A stretch of DNA of 64,000 nucleotides from Stutzerimonas stutzeri TS44 (GCA_000263395.1 AJXE01000014.1:48795-112794); one strand, 5' to 3'; positions 9,569 to 19,267 are shown, numbered from the stretch's first letter. Notes: a model not told the origin generated them from the letters alone. Numbers and translations: made by a program.

Positions 9569-10156
9569 TTACTCCTTGGACGGTGCGGGAGTCGTCTGCA
9601 TGTGGCGGACGAGGTAGAAACTCTGGCCGATCATGAACAGCAGGGTCAGGCCCAGGCTGCCGAAGACCTTGAAATCGACCCAGATGGCCGGGAAGGTGAA
9701 TGCGACGAAGAGGTTGGCGCCGCCGCAGACGAGAAAGAACGCGATCCAGGCAGCGTTCAGTCGGGCCCATTGCGCGGCGGGTAGCTCGACCACATGGCCC
9801 ATCAGGCGCTGAACCAGCGGCTTGTCGCCGAACAGCTGACTGCCGGCGAAAGCCAGCGCGAACAGTGCGTTGACCACCGGCGCCTTCCACTTGAGCACGG
9901 TTTCGCTGTGAAACGCCAGGGTCAGCCCGCCGAATACCAGGCAGGCGGCGAGGGTGATCAACTGGCTCTTGTCCAGGCGCCGTTGCTTGGCCAGGAGCGC
10001 GCCATAGACGAGCAACGAGCTGAGGATCAGCACTGCCGTTGCGCTGAAAATGCCGCCGAGGGTGAACTCATGCCCGGCGATTTCGAGGATCCGTGGCTCG
10101 AGCTTGTAAACCGCGAAGAACAGCAGCAGCGGGATGAAATCGATGAATTGTTTCAC
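9569..10156 (-). CDS. yciB: Inner-membrane septation protein A (YciB/IspZ)
   Basis: 195 residues from a GTG start giving [18 protein letters not shown], the standard N-terminus of YciB. Five to six membrane helices are visible; [16 protein letters not shown] and [16 protein letters not shown] are family hallmarks. The family affects cell envelope synthesis and division. Upstream codons would add a long polar leader with no family support. Followed by yciI; diverges from the rnm gene. Confidence 0.93.
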   Translation of the reverse strand: MKQFIDFIPLLLFFAVYKLEPRILEIAGHEFTLGGIFSATAVLILSSLLVYGALLAKQRRLDKSQLITLAACLVFGGLTLAFHSETVLKWKAPVVNALFALAFAGSQLFGDKPLVQRLMGHVVELPAAQWARLNAAWIAFFLVCGGANLFVAFTFPAIWVDFKVFGSLGLTLLFMIGQSFYLVRHMQTTPAPSKE

Positions 10157-10400
10157 GATGCGGGCCGGCAACCTTGAGTGGGCGGCATAATAGCAAACCG
10201 GATTGTCGGCGGAACGCATGCGCCGAACGCGCAGCACCAAGCCTTTGGCGGGCGGTCTCAACGACAACGTTGGCCCGCGTGCGCGCCAGACGCCCCTCTG
10301 GCGGCGTACACTGACGCACTGTTCTTTCCGGTGCGCCAGCGCCGCCGGCCACCACGGCCTTCCGGCTTCCCGATCCGTTTCTTGAGTAACGAGCCCTCTG

Positions 10401-11267
10401 ATGATTGTCGACCTGCATTGCCACAGCACCGCTTCCGATGGCGTTCTTGCGCCGTCGCTGGTAGTGGAGCGCGCGCACGGGCGCGGCATCGAGCTGCTGG
10501 CGCTGACCGACCATGACACGCTCGAAGGGCTCGACGAGGCGCATGCCGCCGCCAGCGCGCTGGGGGTGCGGCTGATCAATGGCATCGAGCTTTCGTGCCT
10601 GTGGAACGGGGCTACCATTCATGTGCTGGGCTATGGTTTTTCCCGCACGGCGCCGGCGCTGCTGCACGCCATTGCCGCGCTGCACGATGGCCGCTGGCGG
10701 CGTGCCGAGCTGATCGCCGAGCGTCTGGCGGCCAAGGGCATGCCCGGCGCGCTGGACGGCGCGCGGGCAGTGCAGCAGGAGCTGGGCGACAGCGGCAACG
10801 CGCCGGCCCGGCCGCATTTCGCCGAATTCCTGGTGCGCGCCGGCCATGTGCGCGATCGCGCGGAGGCGTTCCGCAAGTGGCTGGGGGCGGGCAAGCTGGG
10901 CGATGTGAAGCAGCACTGGCCGAGCCTCGAACAGACCGTGACAACGCTGCGTGAAGCCGACGCCTGGATCAGCCTGGCGCATCCCTGGCAGTACGCCTTT
11001 ACGCGCAGCAAACGGCGCCGATTAGTGGCCGATTTCGTCCAGGCGGGCGGCCATGCGCTGGAAGTGGTCAACGGCATGCAACCGCTCGAACAGGTGGGCG
11101 GGCTGACGATCCTGGCGCGCGAGTTTGGCCTGAAGGCCAGTGCCGGCAGCGATTTTCACGCGCCGGGCGATTGGTCCGAGCTGGGGTTGTACCGCCCCCT
11201 GCCGGAGGATTTGTCGCCGTTATGGAGATGTTTCGATCATGAGTGCCGCAGATCTGCTGCCAGCTGA
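10401..11267 (+). CDS. rnm: PHP-domain phosphoesterase RNase AM (TrpH/YciV)
   Basis: 288 residues. PHP metal ligands are visible: [11 protein letters not shown] (H6, H8, D13), LTDHDTLEG (D38, H39) , a later [16 protein letters not shown] and SDFHAPG. E. coli Rnm/YciV removes 3',5'-bisphosphates and trims the 5' ends of rRNA precursors; the same fold and length suggest that role. First of a same-strand run with yciO and trpS; yciO starts 13 bp after its stop. Confidence 0.88.
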   Translation: MIVDLHCHSTASDGVLAPSLVVERAHGRGIELLALTDHDTLEGLDEAHAAASALGVRLINGIELSCLWNGATIHVLGYGFSRTAPALLHAIAALHDGRWRRAELIAERLAAKGMPGALDGARAVQQELGDSGNAPARPHFAEFLVRAGHVRDRAEAFRKWLGAGKLGDVKQHWPSLEQTVTTLREADAWISLAHPWQYAFTRSKRRRLVADFVQAGGHALEVVNGMQPLEQVGGLTILAREFGLKASAGSDFHAPGDWSELGLYRPLPEDLSPLWRCFDHECRRSAAS

Positions 11268-11280
11268 ACAGGGAGTCGCC

Positions 11281-11904
11281 ATGAGTCAGTTTTTCCAGAT
11301 TCATCCAGATAATCCGCAACCGCGGCTAATCAAGCAGGCCGTGGAGATCATCCGCCAGGGCGGCGTGGTGGTCTATCCGACCGATTCGAGTTATGCCGTG
11401 GGCTGCTCGATAGGCAATAAATCCGGTATCGAGCGCATCCGCCGGCTGCGCCAGCTGGACGACAAGCACAACTTCACCCTGGCCTGCCGCGACCTGTCGC
11501 AGCTCGGCATGTTTGCCAAGGTCGATACCGCAGCCTTCCGCTTGCTCAAGACGCACCTCCCGGGGCCGTACACCATCATTCTTTCGGCCACCCGCGAGGT
11601 GCCGCGTATGCTCCTGCACCCCAAGCGTCGCACCATCGGCCTGCGCGTGCCGGCGCAGCCGATCGCCCAGGCGCTGCTGGCGGAGCTGGGCGAACCGCTG
11701 ATGAGCGTCAGCCTGATCCTGCCGGGCGACGAGCTGCCAATGAGTGATCCGTACGAGATGCGCGACGCCCTCGAGCATCAGGTGGACCTGATCATCGACG
11801 GCGGTTACGGTGGCGTCGAAGCCTCCACCGTGGTCAGTCTGGTGGATGACCAGCCGCAGGTGCTGCGGGTCGGCTGCGGCGATCCCGCGCCGTTCATGGC
11901 CTGA
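11281..11904 (+). CDS. yciO: YciO/TsaC-family Sua5-like protein
   Basis: 207 residues, the length of YciO. KQAVEIIRQGGVVVYPTDS, the KxR-like RLRQLDDKHNFTLACRD and the LPGPYTIIL stretch mark the YrdC/Sua5 fold that binds ATP and makes threonylcarbamoyl-AMP in TsaC. YciO proteins belong to the same superfamily, but their tRNA t6A activity is weak or disputed. The ATG at 11281 was preferred to 11239 because AGGGAG lies 5 bp before it. Confidence 0.87.
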   Translation: MSQFFQIHPDNPQPRLIKQAVEIIRQGGVVVYPTDSSYAVGCSIGNKSGIERIRRLRQLDDKHNFTLACRDLSQLGMFAKVDTAAFRLLKTHLPGPYTIILSATREVPRMLLHPKRRTIGLRVPAQPIAQALLAELGEPLMSVSLILPGDELPMSDPYEMRDALEHQVDLIIDGGYGGVEASTVVSLVDDQPQVLRVGCGDPAPFMA

Positions 11905-11941
11905 GCCCGTTGCGTTCTCTCCATCCGACAAGGACCGCCTT

Positions 11942-13156
11942 TTGAGTTCCATCGATTCGCAGCGGCGTGTGGTATCCGGCATGCGCCCCAGCGGCCGTCT
12001 GCACCTGGGCCACTACCACGGCGTGCTGAAGAACTGGACCCGTCTGCAGCACGAGTACGAGTGCTACTTCTGCATCGTCGACTGGCACGCGCTGACCACC
12101 GACTACGAAGCCAGCGGCGCGATTGCCCAGCACGTGATGGACATGGCGGTGGACTGGCTGGCTGCCGGCGTCAGCCCGAGTTCGGCGACCCTGTTCATCC
12201 AGTCTCATGTGCCCGAGCACGCCGAACTGCACCTGCTGTTGTCGATGATCTGCCCGCTGGGCTGGCTGGAGCGGGTGCCGTCCTACAAGGAGCTGCAACA
12301 GCACCTGCAGCACAAGGAGCTCGATACCTACGGTTTCCTCGGCTATCCGCTGTTGCAGGCGGCGGACATCCTGCTGTACAGAGCTGGGTTGGTGCCGGTG
12401 GGCGCCGACCAGCTGCCGCATATCGAGTTCGCCCGTGACGTGGCCCGACGCTTCAATCACCTGTACGGGCGCGAGGCGGATTTCGAGGACAAGGCCGAGG
12501 CGGCCATCCGCAGGCTCGGCAAGAAGACCGCCAAGCTCTATGCCAGCCTGCGCAAGAGCTATCAGGAGCAGGGCGACGTGGAGGCGCTGGGCACCGCGCG
12601 CGCCATCATCAAGGAGCAGCAAACCATTACCCTCAGTGATCAGGAGCGCTTGTACGGTTACCTCGAAGGCTGTGGCAAGCTGCTGTTGCCCGAGCCGCAG
12701 GCTCTGCTGAGCGATGCGCCGAAGATCTCCGGCCTCGACGGCGGCAAGATGGCCAAGTCCAACAGCAACGCGATCTTCCTGCGCGACACGTCCGAGGAGG
12801 TCGCCGAGAAAATCCGCCGCATGCCCACCGATCCGGCACGCGGACATCGCCAGGACCCGGGCGAACCGACGCGCTGCCCGGTGTGGCAGATGCATGTCAC
12901 GCATTCGGACGAGGCGGTGCGCCAGTGGGCCGAGCAGGGTTGCCGCAGTGCCGGTATCGGCTGCCTGGAATGCAAGGCGCCGCTGATCGACGCCATTCGC
13001 GCCGAGCTGGCGCCGCTGCAGGAGCGCGCGCTGGACTACGAGCAGAACACCGATCTGGTGCGCAGTATCCTTGCCGACGGTGCCGAGCGTGCCCGCGACG
13101 AGGCGCGCGAGACGCTGGTCGAGGTCCGCCAGGCAATGGGCCTCGGCTATCGCTGA
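11942..13156 (+). CDS. trpS: Tryptophanyl-tRNA synthetase
   Basis: Class I synthetase charging tRNA-Trp. HIGH-type motif in RLHLGHYHG (near residue 21) and KMSKS-type motif KMAKSNSN (about 274-281). The protein has the longer pseudomonad layout with an internal helical insertion (LGTARAIIKEQQTITLSDQE). Start taken as TTG at 11942 with AAGGA about 10 bp upstream, giving 404 residues; the ATG at 11981 would remove the conserved RRVVSGMRPSG lead. Immediately followed by scpA. Confidence 0.92.
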   Translation: MSSIDSQRRVVSGMRPSGRLHLGHYHGVLKNWTRLQHEYECYFCIVDWHALTTDYEASGAIAQHVMDMAVDWLAAGVSPSSATLFIQSHVPEHAELHLLLSMICPLGWLERVPSYKELQQHLQHKELDTYGFLGYPLLQAADILLYRAGLVPVGADQLPHIEFARDVARRFNHLYGREADFEDKAEAAIRRLGKKTAKLYASLRKSYQEQGDVEALGTARAIIKEQQTITLSDQERLYGYLEGCGKLLLPEPQALLSDAPKISGLDGGKMAKSNSNAIFLRDTSEEVAEKIRRMPTDPARGHRQDPGEPTRCPVWQMHVTHSDEAVRQWAEQGCRSAGIGCLECKAPLIDAIRAELAPLQERALDYEQNTDLVRSILADGAERARDEARETLVEVRQAMGLGYR

Positions 13157-13175
13157 GCCGCGCGAGGAGACTTCC

Positions 13176-13997
13176 ATGCAACAAGCCGAGACGCCTGACG
13201 TCGAATCGAGCCAGCCCGGCGAGCAGCTGCGCCTGGCGCTGGTGTACGGCGAGGCCGTCACCGAGCTGCCGCTGGACCTGTACATTCCGCCGGATGCGCT
13301 GGAGGTGTTCCTCGAAGCCTTCGAGGGGCCGCTCGACCTGCTGCTGTACCTGATCCGCAAGCAGAACATCGACATCCTCGATATTCCGGTGGCGGAAATC
13401 ACCCGCCAGTACATGGGCTACGTCGAGCTGATGAAGAGCGTGCGCCTGGAGCTGGCCGCCGAATACCTGGTGATGGCCGCCATGCTCGCCGAGATCAAGT
13501 CGCGTATGTTGCTGCCGCGCTCGGCCGAAGCCGCCGAGGAGGAAGACGATCCTCGCGCCGAGCTGATCCGCCGTCTGCAGGAATACGAACGCTTCAAGGC
13601 AGCCGCCGAAGATCTGGATGAGCTGCCGCGCGTCGGTCGCGAACTGCACGTGCCGCGCTTGGATGCCCCCGAGGCGCGTGCGCGCAAGCTGTTGCCGGAT
13701 GTCAGCCTGGAAGAATTGCTGGTGTCGATGGCCGAGGTGCTGCGTCGCGCCGACATGTTCGAGAGCCATCAGGTGACGCGCGAGGCGCTCTCGACCCGCG
13801 AACGCATGAGCGAAGTGCTGGAACGGCTCAAGGGTGGCGCTTTCGTGCCGTTCGTCGCGCTGTTTCGTGTCGAGGAAGGGCGCCTCGGCGTCGTCGTGAC
13901 CTTCATGGCGGTGCTCGAACTCATCAAGGAATCGCTGGTCGAGCTGGTGCAGAATGAGCCCTTCGCGCCGATCCACGTGCGCCGCCGTACCGAATAG
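13176..13997 (+). CDS. scpA: Segregation and condensation protein A
   Basis: 273 residues. The kleisin subunit of the SMC-ScpAB complex that organises the chromosome. Typical segments: FEGPLDLLLYLIRKQNIDILDIPVAEITRQYM (here residues about 45-76), YLVMAAMLAEIKSRMLLP, and the C-terminal winged-helix region FVALFRVEEGRLGVVVTF-LELIKESLVEL. GAGGAGA precedes the ATG. scpB follows 19 bp downstream on the same strand, as usual for the pair. Confidence 0.95.
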   Translation: MQQAETPDVESSQPGEQLRLALVYGEAVTELPLDLYIPPDALEVFLEAFEGPLDLLLYLIRKQNIDILDIPVAEITRQYMGYVELMKSVRLELAAEYLVMAAMLAEIKSRMLLPRSAEAAEEEDDPRAELIRRLQEYERFKAAAEDLDELPRVGRELHVPRLDAPEARARKLLPDVSLEELLVSMAEVLRRADMFESHQVTREALSTRERMSEVLERLKGGAFVPFVALFRVEEGRLGVVVTFMAVLELIKESLVELVQNEPFAPIHVRRRTE

Positions 13998-14016
13998 CTC
14001 AAGTCAGGAGTCATCC

Positions 14017-14778
14017 GTGGACCTGTCCGATCCCAAGGACCTCGCTTCGCTGCTCGAAGCCTTTCTGCTCGCCTCGGGCAAGCCGCAGTCGCTGGAACGC
14101 CTCGCCGAGCTGTTCGAGGAGGCCGAGCGGCCATCTTCGGCGCAGCTGAAGAAAGCGCTGGACGTGCTGGAAAAGTCCTGCAAGGGCCGCGCCTTCGAGC
14201 TGAAGGAGGTTGCCAGTGGCTACCGCCTGCAGGTACGCGAGCGTTTCGCACCGTGGGTCGGCCGCTTGTGGGAGGAGCGCCCGCAGCGTTACTCGCGCGC
14301 GCTGCTGGAAACCCTGGCGCTGATCGCCTATCGCCAGCCGATCACCCGTGGCGAGATCGAGGACATTCGCGGCGTGGCGGTCAACAGCCAGATCGTCAAG
14401 ACGCTGCTGGAGCGCGAGTGGATCCGCGTGGTCGGTCATCGCGACGTCCCGGGGCGGCCGGCGATGTTCGCCACCACGCGCCAGTTTCTCGACCACTTCA
14501 ACCTGAAGAATCTCGACGAACTACCGCCGCTGGCGGTGCTGCGCGAAATGGAGCCGGAACTGCGGCCGGTGGTGGATGAGGAAGACGCGGCCGTGCCGGC
14601 CGATCTGCAGGCACGGGCCGATCTGGCCGCCGAGGAACCACAGGACGAGCCGCGCGAGCAGACCAGTTTTCGCAGCCTGCTCGCCGAGCTGGACGGCATG
14701 GAGCAGGGACTCAAGACCGATTTCGACGATCTGCTGGAACCTGCAGTCCCCGACGCGGACGACGAATCCGCGCCGTAA
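14017..14778 (+). CDS. scpB: Segregation and condensation protein B
   Basis: 253 residues from a GTG start with CAGGAG upstream. Two winged helices: LLEAFLLASGKPQSLERLAELF and the family signature LLETLALIAYRQPITRGEIEDIRG, then GRPAMFATTRQFLDHFNLKNLDELP. The acidic C-terminal tail (about 185-253) is longer than in Bacillus ScpB, as common in pseudomonads. Dimerises and binds ScpA to regulate SMC. Last gene of the trpS-scpAB run. Confidence 0.95.
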   Translation: MDLSDPKDLASLLEAFLLASGKPQSLERLAELFEEAERPSSAQLKKALDVLEKSCKGRAFELKEVASGYRLQVRERFAPWVGRLWEERPQRYSRALLETLALIAYRQPITRGEIEDIRGVAVNSQIVKTLLEREWIRVVGHRDVPGRPAMFATTRQFLDHFNLKNLDELPPLAVLREMEPELRPVVDEEDAAVPADLQARADLAAEEPQDEPREQTSFRSLLAELDGMEQGLKTDFDDLLEPAVPDADDESAP

Positions 14779-14943
14779 CCGCTTACCGCGCAGGGCGAAA
14801 CGCTCAATGCGGGCGGCTGACGGTCCGCGCACGCGCGGCCGTTGCAATGCTGTCCGGCCTCTCCTTATAGTCCTGCCCGCATCGGGTCGTCTCGACGAAC
14901 GGGGCGGACCTTCCAGCAGGGTGAGAGCCAGGAACAGACCCTC

Positions 14944-15867
14944 ATGATCGAATTAAGAAGTCTGACGAAACGATTCGCCCAGCACACGGCGGTGGATGCC
15001 TTGTCGTTCAGCGTCCAGCCGGGCGAGGTGCTGGGCTTTCTCGGCCCGAACGGCGCCGGCAAGTCCACCACCATGAAGATGCTGACCGGTTTTCTCGCGC
15101 CGACCTCCGGCAGCGCCAGCATCTTCGGCCACGATATCCAGACCCAGACGCTGCAGGCCCAGCGCCAGATCGGCTATCTGCCTGAAGGCGCGCCCTGTTA
15201 CGGCGACATGAGCGTGCGCGGCTTCCTCGAGTTCATCGCCGAGGTGCGCGGCTTCCGCGGCGCAGCCAAGCGCCAGCGGGTCGAGGCGGCGGTAGCGCAG
15301 GTGGAGCTGGAAAAGGTGCTCGGCCAGTCCATCGAGACGCTTTCCAAGGGCTTCAAGCGCCGGGTCGGACTGGCACAGGCGATCCTCCACGATCCGCGCG
15401 TGCTTATCCTCGACGAGCCCACCGATGGCCTCGACCCGAACCAGAAGCATCAGGTGCGCGAGCTGATCCAGGGGCTGGCGCATGACAAGATCGTGATCAT
15501 CTCCACGCACATTCTCGAAGAGGTCAGTGCCGTGTGCACCCGCGCGCTGGTGATCGCCGGCGGCCGGCTGGTGGCTGACGGCACGCCGCTGGAGCTGGAA
15601 GGACGCTCGAAATACCACCAGGCGGTAACGCTGGTCGGCGACGGCGCGCTGGATGCCGATGCGCTGGCGGCGTTGCCGGGTGTCGCCGGGGTGGAGACCA
15701 ACCGCAGCGACGGCAGCCTGACCGTGCTGGCGCAGCCGGGGCAGGTGATCTTCCCGCAGGTCAATGCGCTGATCAGCCAGCGTGGCTGGGCGGTGAAGGA
15801 GCTGGACGTCGAGCGCGGCCGGCTGGATGAGGTGTTCCGTACTCTGACCCGCGGGGAGGCGCAATGA
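14944..15867 (+). CDS. ABC transporter ATPase, GldA-like
   Basis: 307 residues. Walker A GPNGAGKST (34-42), Q-loop region near YLPEGAPCYGDMSV, signature LSKGFKRRVGLAQ, Walker B VLILDEPTDGLDP and the switch H in STHILEEV. Like GldA and CcmA-type ATPases it has a C-terminal extension. Its stop overlaps the next gene by 4 bp (ATGA). Together with the two following genes it forms a GldA-GldF-GldG-like set; the transported or extruded substrate is unknown in non-gliding bacteria. Confidence 0.9.
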   Translation: MIELRSLTKRFAQHTAVDALSFSVQPGEVLGFLGPNGAGKSTTMKMLTGFLAPTSGSASIFGHDIQTQTLQAQRQIGYLPEGAPCYGDMSVRGFLEFIAEVRGFRGAAKRQRVEAAVAQVELEKVLGQSIETLSKGFKRRVGLAQAILHDPRVLILDEPTDGLDPNQKHQVRELIQGLAHDKIVIISTHILEEVSAVCTRALVIAGGRLVADGTPLELEGRSKYHQAVTLVGDGALDADALAALPGVAGVETNRSDGSLTVLAQPGQVIFPQVNALISQRGWAVKELDVERGRLDEVFRTLTRGEAQ

Positions 15868-16595
15868 GCCAGTTGCCGATTATCTTCAAGCGCGAGTTGG
15901 CCAGCTATTTCGCCACGCCGCTCGCCTACGTGTTCATCCTGATCTTTCTGGTGCTGTCGGGCGTGTTCACCTTCTACCTGGGCGGCTTCTACGAGCGCGG
16001 CCAGGCCGATCTCACGCCGTTCTTCAGCTTCCATACCTGGCTGTACCTGTTCCTGATTCCGTCCGTCGCCATGCGCCTGTGGGCGGAGGAGCGCAAATCC
16101 GGCTCCATCGAGCTGCTGATGACGCTGCCGATCACCCGTTTCGAGGCGGTCACCGGCAAGTTCCTCGCCGCCTGGGTGTTCGCCGGTATCGCGTTGCTGC
16201 TGACCTTTCCGATGGTCATCACCGTCAACTACCTGGGCGAGCCGGACAATGGCGCGATCCTCGCCGGCTACTTCGGCAGCTGGCTGCTGGCCGGCGCCTT
16301 CCTGGCCATCGGCTCGTGCATGTCGGCGCTGGCGAAGAACCAGGTGATCGCCTTCATCCTCGCGGTCGCGGTGTGCTTCCTGTTCATCGTCAGCGGCCTG
16401 CCGATGGTGCTCGACGCCTTCGCCTGGGCACCGCAGTGGCTGGTCGATGCGATTGCCTCGCTGAGCTTCCTGGTCCGTTTCGACTCCATCAGCAAGGGTG
16501 TGATCGACCTGCGCGACCTGCTGTATTTCGTCACGCTGATCGTCGCCTGGCTGGCTGCCACCGCCGTGGTCGTCGATCTGAAGAAAGCCGCCTGA
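15864..16595 (+). CDS. ABC-2 type permease, GldF-like
   Basis: 243 residues with about six hydrophobic helices. It begins MSQLPIIFKRELASYFATPLAYVF, and the SVAMRLWAEERKSGSIELLMTLPIT segment is the characteristic ABC-2/GldF coupling region. It overlaps the ATPase gene by 4 bp and is followed after 9 bp by the GldG-like gene, so all three are probably translated together. Substrate unknown. Confidence 0.9.
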   Translation: MSQLPIIFKRELASYFATPLAYVFILIFLVLSGVFTFYLGGFYERGQADLTPFFSFHTWLYLFLIPSVAMRLWAEERKSGSIELLMTLPITRFEAVTGKFLAAWVFAGIALLLTFPMVITVNYLGEPDNGAILAGYFGSWLLAGAFLAIGSCMSALAKNQVIAFILAVAVCFLFIVSGLPMVLDAFAWAPQWLVDAIASLSFLVRFDSISKGVIDLRDLLYFVTLIVAWLAATAVVVDLKKAA

Positions 16596-16604
16596 GGAAC
16601 CGCC

Positions 16605-18440
16605 ATGAAACGAGTCATCTATTCCGGTGCCGGGTTGCTGCTGATCGTGCTGGCATTCCTGGTGTTCAACGGGCTGTCCGGCGTGCTGTTCACCAATGCG
16701 CGGCTGGACCTGACCGAGCAGAAGCTCTACACCATCTCCGAGGGCACCGAGCGGATTCTCGACAGCCTGCAGGAGCCGATTGAGCTGCACTTCTTCTATT
16801 CCGACGAAACCGCCAAGGATCTGGTGCAACTGCGTAACTACGCGCGGCGCGTCGAGGAAATGCTGCGGGCCTACGAGCGCGCCTCGGGCGGCAAGCTGAA
16901 GCTGCAGGTGATCGATCCGCAGCCGTTCTCCGAGGACGAGGATCGCGCCGCCGAGTTCGGCCTGCAGGCGGTGCCGCTGAACCAGGGGGGCGACAAGATT
17001 TACTTCGGCCTGGCCGGGCGTAACGCCGAGGGCATGACGCAGATCATCCCGTTCTTCCCGCTGGACCAGGAGGAGTTTCTCGAATACGAGATCAGCCGTC
17101 TGGTGCAGAGCCTGGCGAAGGCCGAGCTGCCCGTGGTTGGCGTGCTTTCCGACCTGCAGATCAACGGTGGCTTCGACATGCGCACCCAGCAGGCGACGCC
17201 GCCGTGGATGGTGCTGGAGGAAGTGCGCCAGCTGTTCCATATCGAGAGCCTCAAGCGCGACATCGACATGATCCCGGCGAATGTTTCGGTGCTGCTGCTG
17301 ATCCATCCCAAGCAGCTGCCGGAACAGACGCTGTACGCCATCGATCAGTTCGTGCTGCGCGGCGGCAAGCTGCTGGCATTCGTCGATCCGTTCAGCGAAG
17401 CCGATCCGGGCATGAGCTTCGGTCCGGGCGAGGCGGCCGAGGATCGCGCCTCCGATCTGGAGCCGCTGCTCAAGGCCTGGGGCGCGCGGTTGCTGCCGGG
17501 GCAGGTGATTGCCGATGCCTCCTACGCGATGTCCGTGGGCGTGGGCGCCGAACGCCGACCGGTGCGCCATCCGGGCTGGCTGAGCCTGCCACACGCGGCG
17601 GTCGACGCGCAGGACGTCACCACCGCCTCGCTGGAAAACCTGACGCTGGCCAGCGCCGGTATCCTCGAACCGCTGGAGGGCGCCGGAACGACCTTCACGC
17701 CGCTGCTGCACAGCTCGACCTACGCCATGCCGGTGGAGGCGCAGCGCTTCGTCACGCTGGACAACCCGGAAACCCTGCTGCGCGGCCTCGACCCGAGCGG
17801 CCAGCGTTACACGCTCGGCGCGCGCATCCAGGGGCCGGCGAAGACGGCATTCCCCGACGGCATCGAGGGGCGCAAGGACGGCCTTGCCGAGAGCGAGCGC
17901 ATCAACGTGATCGTGATCGCCGATACCGACCTGCTCAGCGATCGCATGTGGGTACAGGTGCAGGACTTCTTCGGCCAGCGTGTGCCGCAGCCGTGGGCCG
18001 ACAACGGTGCCTTCGTGATCAACGCGCTGGACAACCTGTCGGGCACCGATGCGCTGATCAGCGTGCGTTCGCGCGGTCGCTTCACGCGGCCGTTCGTGGT
18101 GGTCGAGGAGCTGCAGCGTCAGGCGGAGAACCGCTTCCGCGAGCAGGAAGAGGTGCTCCAGCAACGGCTGGCCGCCACCGAGCAGAAACTGGCCGAGCTG
18201 CAGAGCAGCGACCCGGAGCAGGCGCTGGAACTGACTGCCGAGCAGGAAAGCGCACTGCAGCAGTTCCTGCAGGAAAAGCTGCGTATCCGCAAGGAACTGC
18301 GCGAGGTGCGCTACCAGCTCAATGCCGATATCGAGGCGCTGGGGCGGACGCTCAAGTTCGCCAATATCGTGCTGGTGCCGTTGCTGCTGACGCTGGCGGC
18401 GCTGGCCCTGTGGCTCTGGCGCCGGCGCAGGGCGGCCTGA
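16605..18440 (+). CDS. GldG-family ABC auxiliary protein
   Basis: 611 residues. A membrane helix at about 5-22 is followed by the GldG/ABC_transp_aux extracytoplasmic region (R-DLTEQKLYTISEGTERIL, FFYSDETAKD, KLKLQVIDPQPFSEDEDRA), a Rossmann-like central part with SVLLLIHPKQLPEQTLYAIDQFVLRGGKL, a long heptad-like coiled coil (about 480-580, rich in E and Q), then a C-terminal helix ending LWRRRRAA. The pair of anchors and long coiled coil suggest a periplasmic rod attached to the permease. Role unknown. Confidence 0.85.
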   Translation: MKRVIYSGAGLLLIVLAFLVFNGLSGVLFTNARLDLTEQKLYTISEGTERILDSLQEPIELHFFYSDETAKDLVQLRNYARRVEEMLRAYERASGGKLKLQVIDPQPFSEDEDRAAEFGLQAVPLNQGGDKIYFGLAGRNAEGMTQIIPFFPLDQEEFLEYEISRLVQSLAKAELPVVGVLSDLQINGGFDMRTQQATPPWMVLEEVRQLFHIESLKRDIDMIPANVSVLLLIHPKQLPEQTLYAIDQFVLRGGKLLAFVDPFSEADPGMSFGPGEAAEDRASDLEPLLKAWGARLLPGQVIADASYAMSVGVGAERRPVRHPGWLSLPHAAVDAQDVTTASLENLTLASAGILEPLEGAGTTFTPLLHSSTYAMPVEAQRFVTLDNPETLLRGLDPSGQRYTLGARIQGPAKTAFPDGIEGRKDGLAESERINVIVIADTDLLSDRMWVQVQDFFGQRVPQPWADNGAFVINALDNLSGTDALISVRSRGRFTRPFVVVEELQRQAENRFREQEEVLQQRLAATEQKLAELQSSDPEQALELTAEQESALQQFLQEKLRIRKELREVRYQLNADIEALGRTLKFANIVLVPLLLTLAALALWLWRRRRAA

Positions 18441-18483
18441 GCCGGCGGCCCTGGCCACCGCCCGATACCGGGAGAAATGGGGG

Positions 18484-18511
18484 CTGACAGCCACGGGCGT
18501 TGTTTTATACT
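18484..18511 (+). promoter_or_regulatory. Probable sigma-70 promoter of the cold-shock gene
   Basis: CTGACA at 18484-18489 and TATACT at 18506-18511, 16 bp apart, match -35 and -10 elements. Transcription from here would give a leader of about 90 nt before the ATG at 18609, long as usual for csp mRNAs whose leaders respond to temperature. Not tested. Confidence 0.45.
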
Positions 18512-18608
18512 CCGGCGACGGTGGCTGCCCGTCTCAGTAGCCTCTATGGCGCAGCACCGATAAGCCCCTCGTCAGAGGAATAACAAAAAGCGAGTTGGAG
18601 TGTGGGTA

Positions 18609-18818
18609 ATGGCTGAACGCGAGACCGGAACCGTCAAGTGGTTCAACGATGCAAAAGGCTATGGATTCATTCAGCGGGGTAACGGTGCCGACGTGTTCGT
18701 GCATTACCGCGCGATTCGTGGCGAGGGCCACCGCTCGCTGACCGAGGGTCAGCAGGTGGAATTCTCGGTGATCCAGGGCCAGAAGGGCCTGCAGGCCGAG
18801 GATGTTGCCGGCGTCTGA
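18609..18818 (+). CDS. Cold-shock domain protein (CspA family)
   Basis: 69 residues, a single OB-fold cold-shock domain. RNP1 is KGYGFIQ (16-22) and RNP2 is VFVHY (29-33); the first strand reads [11 protein letters not shown] chaperone that melts secondary structure; whether it is induced by cold or constitutive cannot be told. The ATG at 18609 was chosen because [12 protein letters not shown] matches family starts; GGAG lies about 10 bp upstream. Followed by a strong terminator. Confidence 0.93.
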   Translation: MAERETGTVKWFNDAKGYGFIQRGNGADVFVHYRAIRGEGHRSLTEGQQVEFSVIQGQKGLQAEDVAGV

Positions 18819-18831
18819 GCTTCGCTCGCGC

Positions 18832-18868
18832 AAACACAAAGCCCGTCTAGATGACGGGCTTTGTGTTT
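18832..18868. terminator. Bidirectional rho-independent terminator
   Basis: A perfect 16-bp inverted repeat (arms 18832-18847 and 18853-18868) around a 5-nt loop. The stem core is GCCCGTC/GACGGGC and the flanks are A-rich on one side and T-rich on the other, so it can stop the cold-shock transcript and the convergent gene at 18896-19267. Confidence 0.88.
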
Positions 18869-18895
18869 TTCAGGGGTATCGGCGCCAGCCGCGGA

Positions 18896-19267
18896 TCAGC
18901 CCGTGCGCCAGACGATTTCTTCTTCGCCGTCGGTACTGACGCGTATCCAGCGGTCAGCTTCTTCGATGGCTTCCTCTTCCTGCCAGCTACCCGGCGCACA
19001 GCGGATTTCCACGCCGAGCGCCTGATACGCCGCACGCGCGCAGGCCAGGTCGTCTTCCCACGGCGTGGCATCGCTTTCCAGCAGCAGGCAGTGCCACTTG
19101 CCGACCGCCTTGGGCAGCCAGGTCACCGGAATGCCGGCGGCGCTGCACTTGAAGGTCTGGCCTTTCTGCTGCCAGGGTGTGCAGGCGCCGATGGCCTGCT
19201 CCAGCCACGCGCCGACAGCCTCCTGGCTGGCGTCCCTGAGGTAGATCTCGATGTCCGGTTGACGCAT
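18896..19267 (-). CDS. Conserved hypothetical protein
   Basis: 123 residues, soluble and acidic. Begins MRQPDIEIYLRDASQEAVGAW and contains three tryptophan-rich patches (TPWQQKGQTFKC, WLPKAVGKWHC, PGSWQEEEAIEEADRWIRV). I associate similar proteins with pseudomonads but recognise no domain. It follows rlmA (27 bp gap) on the same strand and ends in the shared terminator. No signal peptide or membrane helix. Confidence 0.72.
   Translation of the reverse strand: MRQPDIEIYLRDASQEAVGAWLEQAIGACTPWQQKGQTFKCSAAGIPVTWLPKAVGKWHCLLLESDATPWEDDLACARAAYQALGVEIRCAPGSWQEEEAIEEADRWIRVSTDGEEEIVWRTG

Noticed and set aside
15450..18494. A 1014-codon frame on the minus strand opposite the ABC genes
   Set aside because: The sense strand encodes clear ATPase, permease and GldG-like proteins; the antisense frame has no domain pattern.
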